Below are positions 26,796-39,500 of a stretch of 64,000 nucleotides of DNA, piece by piece. The notes beneath the pieces were generated by a model that had not been told where the DNA came from, did not search any database, and saw nothing but the letters and a program-made list of their open reading frames with translations. This DNA is from Chaetorhynchus papuensis (Eukaryota; Chordata; Aves; Passeriformes; Rhipiduridae). The position numbers and the translations under genes were made by a program. The DNA lies in assembly GCA_013396525.1 (NCBI GenBank), contig VWYX01001152.1:176355-240354 (forward strand). Reading direction: 5' to 3'. Within the stretch, counting starts at the first letter, position 1, and every line of letters begins with the position of its first letter.

Positions 26796-26813
26796 CGCCG
26801 CCGCCGCCGCCGC
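26796..26813. repeat. CCG triplet run in the CpG island
   Basis: About six GCC/CCG units (GGCGCCGCCGCCGCCGCCGC). Possibly transcribed in the 5' leader. Confidence 0.8.
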
Positions 26814-26929
26814 ATCCAGCGGCGCCCCGCTTCCCGGCACGGGGGAAGGGGGGTCCCTGTCGGGGCCGGGGGTGGCGGTGGGGGAGGCCCCGGGAGGGCA
26901 GAACATGGCGCAACGGTGCCATAATCTCC

Positions 26930-27028
26930 TATCGGGGAGGCGGCGGCGCGGGCGCTGCAGCGGGGCCGGGGCGCGGCGGTGGCGGCTCCTCCGCGGGTCC
27001 GCTCGTGGGGCGGGCGCTGCCGAGGCAG
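26930..27028 (+). other. SNAP91: Putative 5'-non-coding exon 1 of SNAP91 (left edge unknown)
   Basis: A consensus-like splice donor (GAGGCAG then GTGCGG, boundary 27028/27029) lies in the CpG island. A good acceptor follows at 27371-27372, behind a pyrimidine-rich stretch (CTCCTCCTCCCCTCCC...CCCCTGCAG) and just ahead of the start codon. This suggests an untranslated first exon joined to the exon with the ATG. The left boundary given is arbitrary because the transcription start is unknown. An unspliced leader running through the island is the alternative. Confidence 0.4.
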
Positions 27029-27372
27029 GTGCGGGAGGGCTGCCTTCCCCCCATCACGGCGGTTCGCACTGTGTTCGTGTGCAGCCTCCTTAAGCTGCTG
27101 TCATTATTTCTCCTTCATCCGTTCCTTGCAACGCCTAAAATACCCTTCTTTCTGCCCCGGGCGGCTTCTAGCGAGGCTGAAGCTTACACAACGGGGCGGG
27201 GGGGGCTGCGCCTCGGGAGGGGCCGGGCTGCCCGAGGGACCATTGTGCGTGTGGCGGGGCTGTGCGAGTGCCCGTGTGCGTGTGCCCCTGCCCGTGCGCG
27301 TCCCTGCCGTGCTTCCCCCCGGCCACAAACCCGGCATCTCCTCCTCCCCTCCCGTGTGTTTCGCCCCTGCAG

Positions 27373-27402
27373 AGCAGGCAGCAGCCAGCACGCCGTTCGA
27401 AG
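27373..27402 (+). other. SNAP91: 5' UTR part of the first coding exon
   Basis: These 30 bases lie between the proposed acceptor AG (27371-27372) and the ATG at 27403. The start context is CGAAG-ATG-T with A at -3, which is adequate. This ATG is chosen because the protein then begins MSGQTLTDRI, the conserved AP180/CALM N-terminus. An upstream in-frame start would add no family-like sequence. Confidence 0.55.
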
Positions 27403-27532
27403 ATGTCGGGTCAGACGCTGACAGACCGCATCGCAGCTGCTCAGTACAGCGTTACGGGATCGGCCGTAGCCAGAGCCGTCTGCAAAGCCACCACGCATGA
27501 AGTGATGGGGCCCAAGAAAAAGCACCTGGACT
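27403..27532 (+). CDS. SNAP91: SNAP91 coding exon 1 (residues 1-43 plus 1 nt)
   Basis: Starts at the ATG and ends GGACT before a GTGAGC donor. It encodes the first ANTH helices and the phosphoinositide-binding motif with K28, K38, K39, K40 and H41, the residues that contact PI(4,5)P2 in the CALM/AP180 family. The final T joins AC from the next exon to make Tyr44. The exon sits at the edge of the CpG island and is followed by the largest intron in the window. Confidence 0.96.
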
Positions 27533-30500
27533 GTGAGCATCCCTTTTTGTTTCCCCAGCGAAAGCCCGGGGCTGAGGAGCCTGCCCACAGGGCACTTTAG
27601 TGGGCCTTTGAGCCGGCTGGCTGTCACGCTTGCTCTAATCCAGCTTGCAGAGCATAAGGGTGATGGGAAATCTCCAGGAGAGGATGAGTTATTATTGCAT
27701 TTCTTCTCTTATTGCATAATACTGCTCTTTCGGCCATTTTTTTTCTCATGACCTCTTGCCTTTTATCCAGGAAGTCAGTGGAAAGAGCGCCTTATGGAGC
27801 AGGGGGCTTGGGAAGTGGGGAGGGAATCAGACACGGGGCAAAATGGATGCAGGCTTGTCACTGCCTACTTCTGTCAGGATTAAGCCAGGATGAGATATAC
27901 ATAAATGATATTCCCAGAGCTGGCAAGCACCAGTATGAGTGGGGCCATCTCCACAACCTTCTGAAGAGGTTCCGATGATGGTGCGCTGAAATGGCAAGGC
28001 GCTGGGATAACGCCATGCTGTAGATTGGGATGACACTTGGAGAGTTTAAGGGCTGTTGCTGAGGTCCCAAATATCTGACAGCAACTTTGTGAGCTATCCA
28101 CTAGTTTGCATCATGTTTTATCAAAGATGGCTGTTGGCTTTATCACAGGTTTATGATGTATTCTGGAGTGACATAAGCTAGTTAAGGCATGGAGCAAGGT
28201 TGAGGCAAAACATTTATTGGAAAACAACGAGCTAGTCATGTTTCGTCCTGACAATTTCATTTCAACTGTCAGTGCCTGCTTGGAGACCTCTAGTAGTAGA
28301 ATGGTGAAAGAATTGTGTGATGTTCATTGGCCTTGTTTACCACTAGTTTCACTGTCCAGAATTGAACTTGGCAGATCAACAGCAGGTGTTAATATCTAAA
28401 ACTAAGTGGGTTTCCCATGGTTTTTTTGGACATGGTAAGAAGTACTTTCAAGTAAAGATCAGCAGGTTTTATACCAGGCAGTCTCTTGGCTGCTGGCCAT
28501 TACTAAGTATTGCTGGTGCAGGTGTTTGTGAGTACAATTCTGATGATGCAGTGTTTGTTAAAAGGGGGTAGCATTACTTCTGGAAAATAATTCCAGATTT
28601 CACTTCTAATGACTTTGTAGCTTATCCTCCAAGTGCCAAACCATGGACTGGTCTTTCAGTATATCTAGATAGTCTTGCATATATGTCCAAGAAATGCTGA
28701 TGTAAGCAGCATTGATTGAAGACTCACTGGAGTCTAAACTGTTGTTTAAATAGATAATTGGTCTTGATACCACGTATTCTGTCATGTTTTCTTGTATATT
28801 TTAAAAAATCATTTTGGTTATTGATGTCTGTCCTGTGTTGTTTGGTAACTGTCAACACTCTTTAATCTGTAGGCTCTGTCTGGACTGTCCTATACAAACT
28901 GTATCTGTTACTAGAAGCTTTAGCTTAAAAAAAGCATAGCTTATGTATTTAAAAGCATGCTGTGTCTCTGTGTTTCTGTGTGTATGTACATATATATAAA
29001 TAAAAGTACTATCTAGAATAGGCAGGATTAAAGTGAGGTAGAAGTAATCTACCGGTATATTAAGGACTGTAAAGGGTCTGTGTGTGGATATTGGTGCTAA
29101 TGTTACTATGTAAGAAAGTAGTTGTAGTGCAGACAGAAGCCAGTAGAATTCCAGACAATTTCATACCTACCTGCATGTCACACGTACAAGAGGAAAAAAG
29201 TTACAATTTTCCGGGAAAATACATGCCTGCTCATTTTTCTTTCCATTTTACAAGCTGTAAATAACAGTTCAGAGTTTAACTGGCTGGGTGCATTCCAAGT
29301 TGGATTGGTAGCATTTGAAGATATGAAGAATGAAAGGTAAAAACTTCCCAGTGTCTTACAGTAAGTTTTATGTCCGGGTATGAAGGATTTAGATGATTAA
29401 AAATTCAGGTTCATCACAGAGAGTGATGGTTGGAGTGATGCTTCCTGAAGAGCTGTAATTCTGGTACTGATGTTGGGGTTCTGTGTCCATAGGGAACTCC
29501 ATAATTTTATTTAGTGTCTTAGTGGCCAGGTGTCAAGTCACACAACCTCTCTTCCACTGCCCTACTTAACAACTGGGCTTTGTAACTGAAATTGAGAGAT
29601 CAGCTATTTAACATGGGTTAAGTAGTCCTGTAAGGGACACAATGATGCCTGTCCTTGGATGTTTTCTGCAGAAGATACTAATTGCAGGTGGCAGGGTGAG
29701 AGGTGGTGTGTGAGGAAGGGAGAAAATAACAGAATTAATGTCTTCAGTGTAGAAAAGCTGAGTGTTTACTTTTGTGTGGTTTTCTATACTTGCTGTAGCT
29801 TTCAAATACAGACTGTAATACAGATGCTGCTGTCCTTTGGCGTGGGCTCTGGGTGCTGGACAGGCTTGTTGTGTAAAGAAGTACTAAAGTATCATTCAGT
29901 TGCTATCATACGCTTATTAACAGGATTTACCATTTTTTGAACTCTAGATCCCCTACTAGTGAATTTTCAGTGACTGCTGGAACTAGTGCCAGATGGCATT
30001 CAATGAGCTTCTCAAGTCCCTGTGGGGAGAAAAGGAATGTAAAGCTAGGATGCTCTGATGGTTTGGGACAGTTGAGCTCTGACCATTTTGGACTTACAAA
30101 ACTGTTGTCATCCAAAAGTTGTCTTAAAATCACCACAACGATATGGATTCCTATCCCTCAGCTAACCAGTGTTGGTTAGCTAAATTATTATTCCTGTGAA
30201 GAAGTGGGGAATTAGGAGCTTTATTTTGATGCAGTGAGGAGGGCCATTGTGGAGTGGGTGAATGAGGCATATGGGCTACATTAAGGATATATAAACTGAT
30301 CATTCAAGTGGGAAGGCAATCCTTGTGCACAGCATAGGAGTTTGATCCTTAGAATTGTTCTGAAAGATGTGTTAAGGCTTCACCAAGGGTTTAGTTGTGT
30401 GGGACAAGACTGCTTCCAGCCTCAAATGGGAATGACTCTGATGGTATCAAGAGGGAGATGCTTTTGGAGGAGGAAAATAACATGACTTCCAAATAAATGC

Positions 30501-33500
30501 ATGATCTTCCAAAACGCGTGATAGATGAGGGAAAAGTAGGTAGATCTCAACTCAGCTCCTTTTATAGGATCTCACTCAGAAACAGACCTTCAAGTTTTCA
30601 TTTAGGGATGTGAATTGAAAACTAGTGAGGTTGTTGTATCTGCAGGTGGTTGTAACAAGTTCCTGTTTGTGAAAATGATAAAAATGGTTGGGATTTTCCT
30701 TGACTTATTTTGCTGAGTGAATTGCTTTGCAGCAGGAGGAAGTTCTGCAGTGTGTATTCTGAAAAGACCACATGTGTCTCCTTACTTCTTCAAAATAGTT
30801 CTCATAAGGTAGAAGACCCTTCCAGAAGCCTGATCAAGACCTGGGAGATGTTTGTGAAAAGTGGAAACAAAGCAGATGAAGGTCAGGATTTGATTTTTTG
30901 GGCGGTGGAGATGACCTGTGTGTCTGCTGTAATTTATTTTCATCCCAAGTTTAATTTTGCATATTTGCATGTACCAGGCAAGCAGGGGCTCTAAAAAGAA
31001 GTTTATAGTTTAATTCATGCTGTTATCTGAACTGCAGATGGTGTCAGTATTTTGCTTGTACAGACATTTCTTTCCTGCAGTGTTCAGCCTTTCTTCTGCA
31101 ATCTCTGGGGCTGACCTAACAAGTTTCAATCACTGTGGTCTCCAGTGTTGAAACAGAAGTGTCTGTTGACCAAAAGCAGTGCATTAAACTTTTTTGCCTG
31201 GGCTCATAAAGGTGAAGTTCCTAGGTCCCACAGGTTAGCCTTGGAAACCTCTGTCTTATTCCTGAGGAATATCTGTCTCTGTTTTTTGGGAAAGCTGGGA
31301 GTCAGTGGAACTACCTTGAGTCCCTAGGCTTCGGTGTCTGTTGACTCAGTGGGTTAAAGGATATGGATGTGTATATTTCAGAATTAAATTATTTCAGGTG
31401 AAACTAGTCTGTGTGTATTTCAGAAGCAGTTTGCTGTTGAAGTGCTTTGGGGAGTGTTCCAAGTGCGCTGGCACTTGTGGCCCTTTCCTGGCAGGAGGAG
31501 TGCAGATGTACTGCATTGCTCTGCAGTCCAGGTGACACTCGGTCTTTACGGCTGTGGGAGTAAAATATCTTCAAGAAAATTGCCAAGCACGGAGTCCCTG
31601 CACACAGTGGGCTCAATCCTTCACACTTTATTAATGAAACTGCTTTTGTGTCTCACTGTATCTTGTATTGCAGCAATTTGTCACAATTTCTATGTGTGAG
31701 AGAACTGACTTTGTTTAAATGTTACCATTGAAGACCAGCTGGAATACTCTGTCTTGGCTTTTGTTGTCATAGCTGGTGTGGATTTTATAGCGTGAACTTC
31801 TCTGTCACCCCGTCAAGTGTGAGCTGCTCTCACACCTGAAAAGAAAAAAATCCAAGCAAGAAGTTATTTTCTTTAATTCTTTATTGGACGTTGGATTAGC
31901 ACATTTACTGTGTGTAAGGACTCATCATCAATTTTTATGTTGAATGGCTGTTTCTGTGGGCTTCTACCATGTCCTTTCCCAAAAGGATATTGCAGGCACA
32001 CTTCATCTGGGGGCATGTAGATCTCTGAATAGGAGTAGAAATGTCTGTCATGGGTAAGGGGAGGTAATAAGAAGGCTTTTTAGATTAGTTGTTCTCGAGT
32101 GTTTACGTGGCATTAACTTTCAATTCCCCTCAGCCCCATACTGTTTTAAGGCATGTATAATTCCAATAAAAGACTGCCCTTTAAATCAAGCTAAGACTTA
32201 GCTAATTTTTCAAAATATGTTTGAATCAGGGTAGAAGTTTGAATTCATGTTAAGATCCAGATGTTGAAATATGGGCAGGATCACTTGGTCCTGTGGATTT
32301 CAACTGTTCTGTGTGCAAGTTGTCTTATGGTGCAATGCCTAAGGAAAAGAAGAGGGAAGATAAGGGAACAGAAAAGTGAGTAGGCACTGTAATATTAAAC
32401 TTTTTTCATCTAAGCAATGTAACTTGATAAAGATTGACTAGTCCTGAGGGCAGATATTCTTAGTCTTTTTCAATAGTAAGCAAGATCCTTCTGTTAAACA
32501 TGCTTTGTCAAGGTCATGGATGACAAATTCTGGGACAAGTCAGGTCTTTTTGTTGTACTGACTGCCATTGTAGACCTTGATGGAGTAGCTGTTTATGAGA
32601 TGGTCAGGATGACAGTGACCAGAGCATGGTTTTAATCACTTCTATTTAGAAGTTGAGTGTGTTTCATAATAATCTCATAGTGTTGTTCCCTTAGATCTTG
32701 GGTGGCAGCAGTTGAACATCTTCTAAATGACAACAAAAATCTGCAGATTTGATTGATTTTCTCTTTTGATTGATTTTCTGTGTTTTGATTTCATCTGTGT
32801 CTCTGATTTCCCAGCCTCACTCTTAAACCCTTTATCTTCTGTGCATGCCATACATGGGCCTGTCACACTAGTGAGGAATTCTGTGAAGTCTCCAGGAAAA
32901 TGCTCAATAGGTGTGGTCAGTCCATGCTTCTGTGTCTCTGCCGTCTGAAGGATCCCCTGAAGTGCCTAAAAGTAGATGACAGCATAACTTTGAAGAGCAT
33001 AAAGCATTTTGAAGGCTGCTTATTTTCTCTGCTTCTTGTTGGATTGAGAAATTGGTAGCCAAAGAGAAGAATTTCCTGCTCTCCCAGTTCCCACTTTTGA
33101 CGAAATGGTAGTATAGTAGAGGCACACTGCTTCTAGTATTTTCCTACTGCTGCTCAAGATTCTTGAGACTACTTTGCTCTTCCTGCCCTGCTTACCTTCC
33201 CCAGTGCTGGGTGCCCGTGACAAGGTGTTGGCTGCAGGGCTGGCCTCTGTGAGAAGAGACCAGGACCTGCTCTGTGCCAGACACAGCCAGCTCCACGGTG
33301 GATCTGCTGCAATGCCCAGCTGAGCCCATCCACCAAGGCACCTCAAGGGAAACAAACCTACAAAAAGCAGAAAATACCGGACAGAGAACGTGGGAAAAGG
33401 AAATGGCAGAGGGAACACCAAGGTTAGAGGTGGAGCAGGAGGTACAGGATGCACTCCATGGTGCTGAAGCAGATACCCTCTGCAACCTGTGGAAGAGACC

Positions 33501-36500
33501 CCTGTTCTCAGAAGTCACAGCTCCAGCATTTCCCAGTGCTACCAAAACCTTGCCTTGTGCATTGAGTTCGCTCCCCATCACCAAAGAACAGAAAGGGATA
33601 GACCTTCCTCAGTCAGCTGTGGACATACAATATTGCTGAAGGAGCTGGCTCCAGTTTTCTGAGGATAGGGAAAAATTGGGGCTGGAGTCGTGACATTATA
33701 TCCCTTCCCTTAGTCTTACTATAGCCTAGAGGTGAGTCCAAACAGTGCTGAACAGTATCCTTAGGTTACCATGCCCTGTTCCTTCTTTGGAGCACAGATC
33801 AGGATTCTGGTAAGCATGGAAAAGCACAGTTTCTGTTGTGTGCCTAGGATAAGTACAGGGGTCTCACCAGTGAGTGATAAACCTTCAATCTCCAAGCTTC
33901 AACAAATGGCGTGCAGATTAGGAATATTATCCTGGCTGGTTTGGAGAGAGGGGTTTCAAATACTGTAAAAACTAAAAAGCAAGGAGTAAAGCAAGCCAGG
34001 AAATCAGGGTCTGAATCTCAGGGCAGGACATACAAAGAAAAGGATGGGTCATCTGGCACAGGACTGAACCCTGAACTCGGACTAAATGAGATGATGGGAG
34101 AAGCCTTCCTGGTAGCCTTGCAGGCAGTGATCTGTAGCGCAGCGTTTGCAGCAGTGCTTTTGTTCCTCTGAGTCAGCAGTACCAGCAAGATTGCAGTGTG
34201 AAGCCTCACTGGTAAGCTGATACTAGAGTATCCCACCCCATCAGATTCAGCACGGATGCTTGATTTTCCTTCTGTCCAAAATTTTGCTTGGATGAGAGCT
34301 GGTGGCTTAAATTAACCTGAATAAACCAGATGTTGGCAATTGCTGGAAGGCAATTGGAATACTTGGCACGGGCTAGCTTGTCACTTTGCAGAGTGTGGTA
34401 AGGTCTGCTTTTTCTGGAATCTTGCAAACCGTATGCTAGACCCTTAAAACAGATTTTAGTGCTTTTAATATTGGTATTTTGATCGTGTTTACTTCAGAGC
34501 TGGCTGAAAATACTCAAAATCAATACAAAACGTGTTTTGCTTGTGCTCATAAAGTCTTCTCTTTAGATTGTGAAACACATTTACTGAAGCAGTTGAGAGT
34601 TGCAGTTCACTAAGAGAGGGAATATACTATAGTATCCATCTGCACTAGCATCACAAGTGATATTGGACATCAGCCTTGAAATGAATGTAGGTGGAATACT
34701 AGAACAGCATTTTCTAGGCTGCTGGCAAATGGGGCATTCACTGGGCATCTGAGGCTCATGGCTTAGTTGTAGGCACAGGAAATGACCGCACAATATTACC
34801 ACTTACTTCTGGACCAGCCACATCTAAATACCCTTCTGTTTCTCTTTTCTGCCCGGGATAATGTGATCTCATGCTCTGTTGTAGATTATATCTGTATCTT
34901 AACTTAGTTTAATGCGAGGGATTGGATGCTAAAAGGTCCTGATGTTATGCTAATGTTGTGTGTTTATGTAATTTTTACTCTGGCCATCTGAGCTGAGGCA
35001 GCATGTCAGTCAGTTGCCTTTCCTAGAGTTTATTTTTTCTAGCTGTTGATAAAACTCAAGTGTGTTACGATGGTTTTTGTAGAGGGGATTTTGTGAGTAG
35101 ATAGACATGATCATGCTTGACGACCACCAAACCTTGCCTCTCATGTGTACTGAGAACTGCAGGTTGCTGACAGGACATGTCTGATGCTTGGGTCTGACTT
35201 GTGGCAATCAACTCCTTTTGGTTGTAAGCCAATATGCAAAATTACCCCTGGTAAAAAGCAAATTGGCAGGAACTCCTGTGTTGCAATTGGACCGCAGAGC
35301 TCTAATAAAACAGTTGAGCCGTGTGCTTTGACAAGGTTGCTTTACTGACTCAAAGAAGGAATGAAAAATAAAACAATGTTCTTTGCTCGTTGTTTCCAAG
35401 TGTTTAGGAGACTAGGTTATGGCTGAGATGCAAAACATTGGTAAAGGTAGATTGGAGAGTTTGGTGTCTACCTGAGCTAAGATTGTTCTACCACGCAATT
35501 AAAGGACCAAAAGACACATCTTCTCAATAAAGTGTCTTAAACCTTTCTGTCCTAAGAAGTGATGCAAGGCTGTGGCTTGACTACTGACAGTACAGTGCAT
35601 CCCTTCAAACTGACTCTTGGCTTGGCATGAGCGCTGATGACACGATGGCAGCAGGTGCTTCCATAGCAGATGGTCAGGGGTTAGCCTGCAGAGCCTGGCA
35701 GGCTCCTGGTGCCTCTGGCACAGTTTTGTTACATATCTTAAATCACTGATAGTTTACAGAATGTTCTGAAATGGTCCTCCACAGAAGTGAAAGACACGAC
35801 TGCTTAAAGCATGAATAAAACGTGCCGCCTTGTTGCCACATTGTTTAAATGTATGAAAGTTTGCAAGTTTAGAGGAAGGTCCTCAGAAGAAGGCAGTGGT
35901 TGGTGATCCTGCCACAGTGCAGGACGGCACTGGGAGGGTGCACGTCTTCAGCATTATTGAAGAGCCGACGTAGATGCACTTCAGTGGGAGTTCAAACTGT
36001 TTGTAACAGGACTCTTCCTTTCACTTCTTCCTTCAGGGAGTGTAGGACTGGTGTGAAAGGGACAGGCCAGCTGGCCTGTTTCCTGCCTCTGAAGGCTGCT
36101 GTTTCTCATTACATATAGGTCGAATATAGATGAAAGTTTTAACCTGTCATTGCATCCGTCCTTTAGCAACTCTGAAGTTTTCAAATCCAGCCTTTTCAAA
36201 TGGAGACTTGGGTTTGGAACCTGTTGCATGACTCTGGAATCCAAAGTATGTGTATTGTGCCTGTAGCTCTTAATTTAAGTTTTATAGCTTCATCTAAATG
36301 TATTTATAGGAAAATGTACATTCTGTTAAGGGACAGCAAGCCAGAAGGAACTCAGCATATTTAGTGTGCCAGTGTTTTGAAAACATGTACATTTTATCAT
36401 GAGTGAGTGATGTTTTGTCATGGGCAAGTGAAAGAATGGTATTTTCATATGTCAGCCTTACCTGTGACTTTCTGATCTGATGTTTTATTCTATGAAATGA

Positions 36501-39500
36501 CTATGAAATACTCTACATTAGAGTTTTTCTGGTTTTGCTAAGTTGACTTAAACTTCAGATTGCATTTTTGTTTGTGAATGGCAAAAGTGTTAACAGGCAA
36601 GGTTTGCTATGTTTGTAATAGGTGAGTTTGAAGAGCTGCTTCCTGTTCATCCAAAAGCTGGAAATTGCTTAGACAGTATTATTACCTTTCAAATATTATG
36701 CTCTATATCATGCTTAGGCATTAAATTGACACTTCTGGGTGTTCCAGTCTAGAGATCTGACTCTGCAAAAAGCTTCACTGCCTGGATGTGAGCCTGTGTG
36801 ATGGATTCTAACTTCCTCAGTCATAAGTAGCTTTATAGGAGACTTCTATTGCCAGTGGCAAATGCATCATCCAGAGGCATTGGTGACTTCAAACTGTTGA
36901 TAGCAACTTAGTACTGTTAGGTTTTTTTAAATGTTAGTAGTCCTTACTGTATCTTCTGTCTTTCATGTGGATGCTCCATTGAATTTAACAGATTTTTTTT
37001 TTTTGCAACATCAGGAAATCTGCAGTATGTGAAAGGCTGCTGGCTCATGTTGAAGAGTCAAGGCTATTGAAAGTAGAATTTAGTTTTTTCAAAATTTTTG
37101 AGACTTAAACTCACCTGTCTATGTGGCAGAAGCAAAGGACCTGTTTAACTGATGTAGTACAAGGGAATGGACATAAAGGAATTGAACAGTTTCATATTTT
37201 ACCTTTTTTTTTTTAACTATGAAGGATATCAGTCATTTTTTTAAAAAGACTGAAGGCACAACAGTCACATATGAGGCAGCCATCTGGTTTTAGGAGCTCT
37301 TCTGTTTCATGGTAGATACCATGGATACAAGACAATGGATTGAAATGATAGCAACCATGTTAGAAAGTACTTGCTTCTTAGTTGGAGCTGCTTCAGTGTG
37401 CTTCCAGGAGGTCATACTCTTGCCCTGGCTTGTGCAGAGGTTTGCATTACACTTGGTTTCTTTCTCCTGCAGATATGTTCATGTTTTCAACAGGGCTGCC
37501 TGCATGGCTGTGGGCATTTCATTCCTGCTGAAGAATTTCAGGTTGTGTCGTTATGTGGCATCCACTGATGAACAAACTGAGAGCTCTGAGAATAATCCTG
37601 CTGAGGGAGTAGGAAAAGCATGGACTGTGGTCTGAGTATTGAGTCAGATGTGTCATCTTCTGAGGCTGCCTGCTCAGCTGATCTCTTTGCCGCATAAAGG
37701 CTGTAGCTAATTACCATGGCACTGGAGTTGCTTGTATGTTGTCTCACCCCCACCCAATTTTTTTTGTTTTGTTAAAGCATTCCCTACATGTAACAGCTAA
37801 GTATTGGAGCTGGAACATCAGGCTTCTTGCAATATCTTTTCAGTCTCGTTCAGGTTTTTAGTGGATTACAAATTGCTGTTCTGGGCAGAATTGATAGGCT
37901 AGTGATAGTTTCATTTCTACAAGTTTATTAAAAACAAATGGTCTTCTGAGGAAAGGAGATGATTTGGGTGTAGAATTCTTCTCACATTCCAGCATGGCAA
38001 CTGAAAGAGCTCAGGTACCATGCCTCAGCTGATTACCACTTTCTGCCAGATATGTTTGGAGTGTAAGATCAGCCCAGTGTGTAAAGGCTGATTAGAAAAT
38101 GTCATAGTGCAGAGATTACAGTAAATGGCCCAGTGCTACTGTGGCAACCATTAAATCCTTGTGTTTCTAGTGTAGCTGTACTCTCCACTAAAAGCTGAAG
38201 TTGGTCCTGTTACTGATACTCTAGCAAGCACCCAAGTGATAAGAGTTATGAATTGATACAACCAACAGGTAATATTAGGGGTTGGTCACTTTCATGGAAG
38301 GATAATCATCAGCCACAGCTGGAATCCTGGTATCAAGTTGTGGATGTCCCTAATGTCAGTAGGCAATTGACAGTCGTCATTTAAGTAGATTTTATTGACT
38401 GTTATCCTTCTAAGCAATAATCTTGCGACTCTGTAATGCCTTTAAAATTGCTTTGTTGTTTGCAGCAAGAGCTAGGATGCAAGAGAACTGTCACTTTAAT
38501 GCTTGCATAGATGGAGAGAACAATTCCCTTAGAGGAAATTGAATAAATGTTTTGAAGGCTTGGCAGAAGATTGGCTGGTGGTTGCAGTTTCATCTCTAAA
38601 TTAATGTGTATTTTGGTTAAGGCTTCCAGGTTTGAAGTGTTGAAGGAAATGTCATGTAGAATGAGGTCTGAGATTTGCCGTGCAGGATAAATGTTCCTTT
38701 CCATGCAAAGTTATTGGTCCAAAGTTATTTGTAATGTTAGCAGGGTTTTTTCCGTTCTCTTCTCTCCCTAGAGTTAGGCATCTAAGATGCCATATTACAA
38801 TAGGATGGGAAATAGCATTTCTCCAAGAGAATTGCTATTGTATTTTAACCTTATAACCATTGGTTGGTGTCCACCAAGTGCAAATGGAATTTTGCATATC
38901 TTAAACTATTAGGGGCTATGCAAAAAAAGGTAGTGCAATGATGATTCATGGCTCAGCTCTTACTTCCAGTAAATCAATAAAATAGAGAAGTGGCACATTT
39001 AGCTCCAGAATTACTTGGTGTTTCATATCAACTTAAGCAGAAATGCTTAATTCTTGTATTTGGGCAGAAAAATGCATGTTTCTGTTGAGTTAGTTGTGGA
39101 GCAGGATTTATGTGGAAGGAGGATTGGAAGTGGGTTCTGTGGGTGAGAGGAAAAGATCATTAAAGCTGTCCTTTCTCATCTTTCCTTTACTTTGCTGAAC
39201 TTGTGTTATTGCCTGAGACATTCTTTGGTATTCAAAGTGAGTGAATTCTGTACAAATGAGGTTCAAGACTGAGCTTCTTATGGACAGGAAAAAGGTTCCA
39301 TGCTTAATAGCTAATACTTTTTCTGTAGTGAAGATGCTTTTAAAAAGCTGTGACAGCTGTAGTTGGGAAGAAAGCAGGCAGAATTCTTGGGCCATGGGGC
39401 CTCTTCCCCTTTGTTTAGTGTTCTGGCTTCATATTTGTGAGGGTAAAAAGGTGCTTTCCATAGCATGTTTGTAGTAGAAAGTTAGTGTACCCTCTCTGCT

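Larger units (their letters stand above)
26200..27420 (+). promoter_or_regulatory. CpG island promoter of SNAP91
   Basis: An abrupt GC- and CpG-rich block sits in AT-rich surroundings and ends at the SNAP91 start codon. It has several Sp1-type GC boxes (GGGGCGGG at 27007-27014 and 27193-27200), a YY1-like core (AACATGGCG near 26902), CGG and CCG triplet runs and long G-runs. I see no convincing TATA box, as expected for a CpG-island promoter with dispersed starts. The transcription start cannot be fixed from sequence. Long ORFs on both strands here are explained by the lack of AT-rich stop codons. Confidence 0.85.

Noticed and set aside
26149..27627. Many ORFs of 100-190 codons on both strands around the CpG island
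   Set aside because: They overlap in all frames, are made of Gly/Arg/Pro/Ala-rich junk and reflect the lack of AT-rich stops. Only the AP180 frame from 27403 has family similarity.
33020..33639. ORFs of 121, 130 and 144 codons on both strands in the large intron
   Set aside because: Explained by a degraded LTR-like repeat; no protein family recognised.
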